Shown one piece after another: positions 48,513 to 48,713 of a stretch of 48,713 nucleotides of DNA (its first letter is position 1; every line of letters begins with the position of its first letter). The position numbers and the translations under genes were made by a program. This DNA comes from Longimicrobium sp. GTDB lineage: Bacteria > Gemmatimonadota > Gemmatimonadetes > Longimicrobiales > Longimicrobiaceae. The notes beneath the pieces are model-generated. The model was not told the origin of the DNA, did not search any database, and worked only from the letters and a program-made list of their open reading frames with translations. The DNA lies in the NCBI GenBank assembly GCA_036389795.1, contig DASVWD010000121.1, positions 1 to 48,713 on the forward strand, in the 5' to 3' direction.

Positions 48513-48713
48513 TCGTCGATCCGGCGGATCGACACCAGGCTCATACCAGATTCTACAATCGATTATGCAAACGAGATGTCATCCTGAGTCTACCACCGCG
48601 CTGCGCGCGACCACGGAGGATGAAACGGGTGTGGGAGCATAAATTGGGCGGGTGGCGTCGGCAAAGAGGTCGGTAAGCTCATTGGTGCGAGAGAGCCCGT
48701 TCCTGAGTCAGAC
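48513..48713. other. Window edge without a visible gene
   Basis: About 200 bp, less GC-rich than the rest (for example ATTCTACAATCGATTATGCAA near 48549). The GTCATCCTGAG motif at about 48577 resembles a common intergenic repeat of high-GC genomes, but it is incomplete here. No gene or RNA could be supported. Confidence 0.4.

Overview
The window is about 48.7 kb of very GC-rich chromosomal DNA with no phage or plasmid backbone genes. Several traits point to a Gemmatimonadota bacterium, probably close to Longimicrobium: a PadR regulator paired with a duplicated-orphan-type FtsX permease, DUF5117-type zinc metalloproteases, many short intergenic inverted repeats, and TonB-C domains written in the style of that phylum. 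This placement is an inference from gene content, not from a marker gene search.

Layout. Bases 1-6.5 kb: a zinc-ribbon/CD225 membrane protein, a flavin monooxygenase, an ECF sigma factor with an overlapping membrane partner and a Spy-like periplasmic protein, then DoxX, thioredoxin-like, second DoxX-like and UBP-zinc-finger genes. 6.6-7.8 kb: a DUF1016/YhcG-type nuclease gene broken by a frameshift next to a perfect palindrome. 8-14 kb: a large lipoprotein metalloprotease and a PadR-ADOP permease pair. 14.3-15.6 kb: a DUF6036 nucleotidyltransferase-like gene with an unknown partner, and tRNA-Asn(GUU) with a clear promoter and terminator. 15.9-20.5 kb: cell-wall genes (lytic transglycosylase, M15-like peptidase with LysM, a lipoprotein). 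20.8-28.9 kb: TIGR01777 epimerase, UbiB-type kinase, Ppx/GppA, methyltransferase, M28 peptidase and a MazF-type toxin-antitoxin pair.

29-36 kb is the most interesting gene block. A ligase-associated Lhr-type helicase is followed by a tightly overlapping set: VWA protein, PP2C phosphatase, Ser/Thr kinase (a TerY-P-type triad) and the ligase-associated phosphoesterase PdeM. The kinase carries a zinc knuckle, membrane helices and a C-terminal TonB-C-like domain, an architecture I do not know from described systems.

36.4-48.5 kb holds an amidase with a four-helix membrane protein, acetate kinase, a beta-helix protein, two leaderless vanadium-haloperoxidase-like proteins, a metallophosphoesterase, and a protein related to peptidases of the DUF4157/vgr type with a lost HExxH motif. 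Both haloperoxidase genes sit behind the same regulatory leader: a TTGACA-17-TAGCTT promoter, a transcribed stretch, and a terminator-like hairpin with a possible competing fold. A degraded copy of the acetate kinase 3' end lies behind the first leader, which records a local duplication.

Intergenic space is filled with several families of structured repeats: a roughly 155-bp element whose long hairpin shows compensatory base changes between copies, CTCACGCAGAG-type inverted repeats placed at gene 3' ends, TGCA-centred palindromes, arrays of AGTGC-type units, and a five-tract G-quadruplex motif with 11-bp periodicity upstream of the UbiB-type gene.
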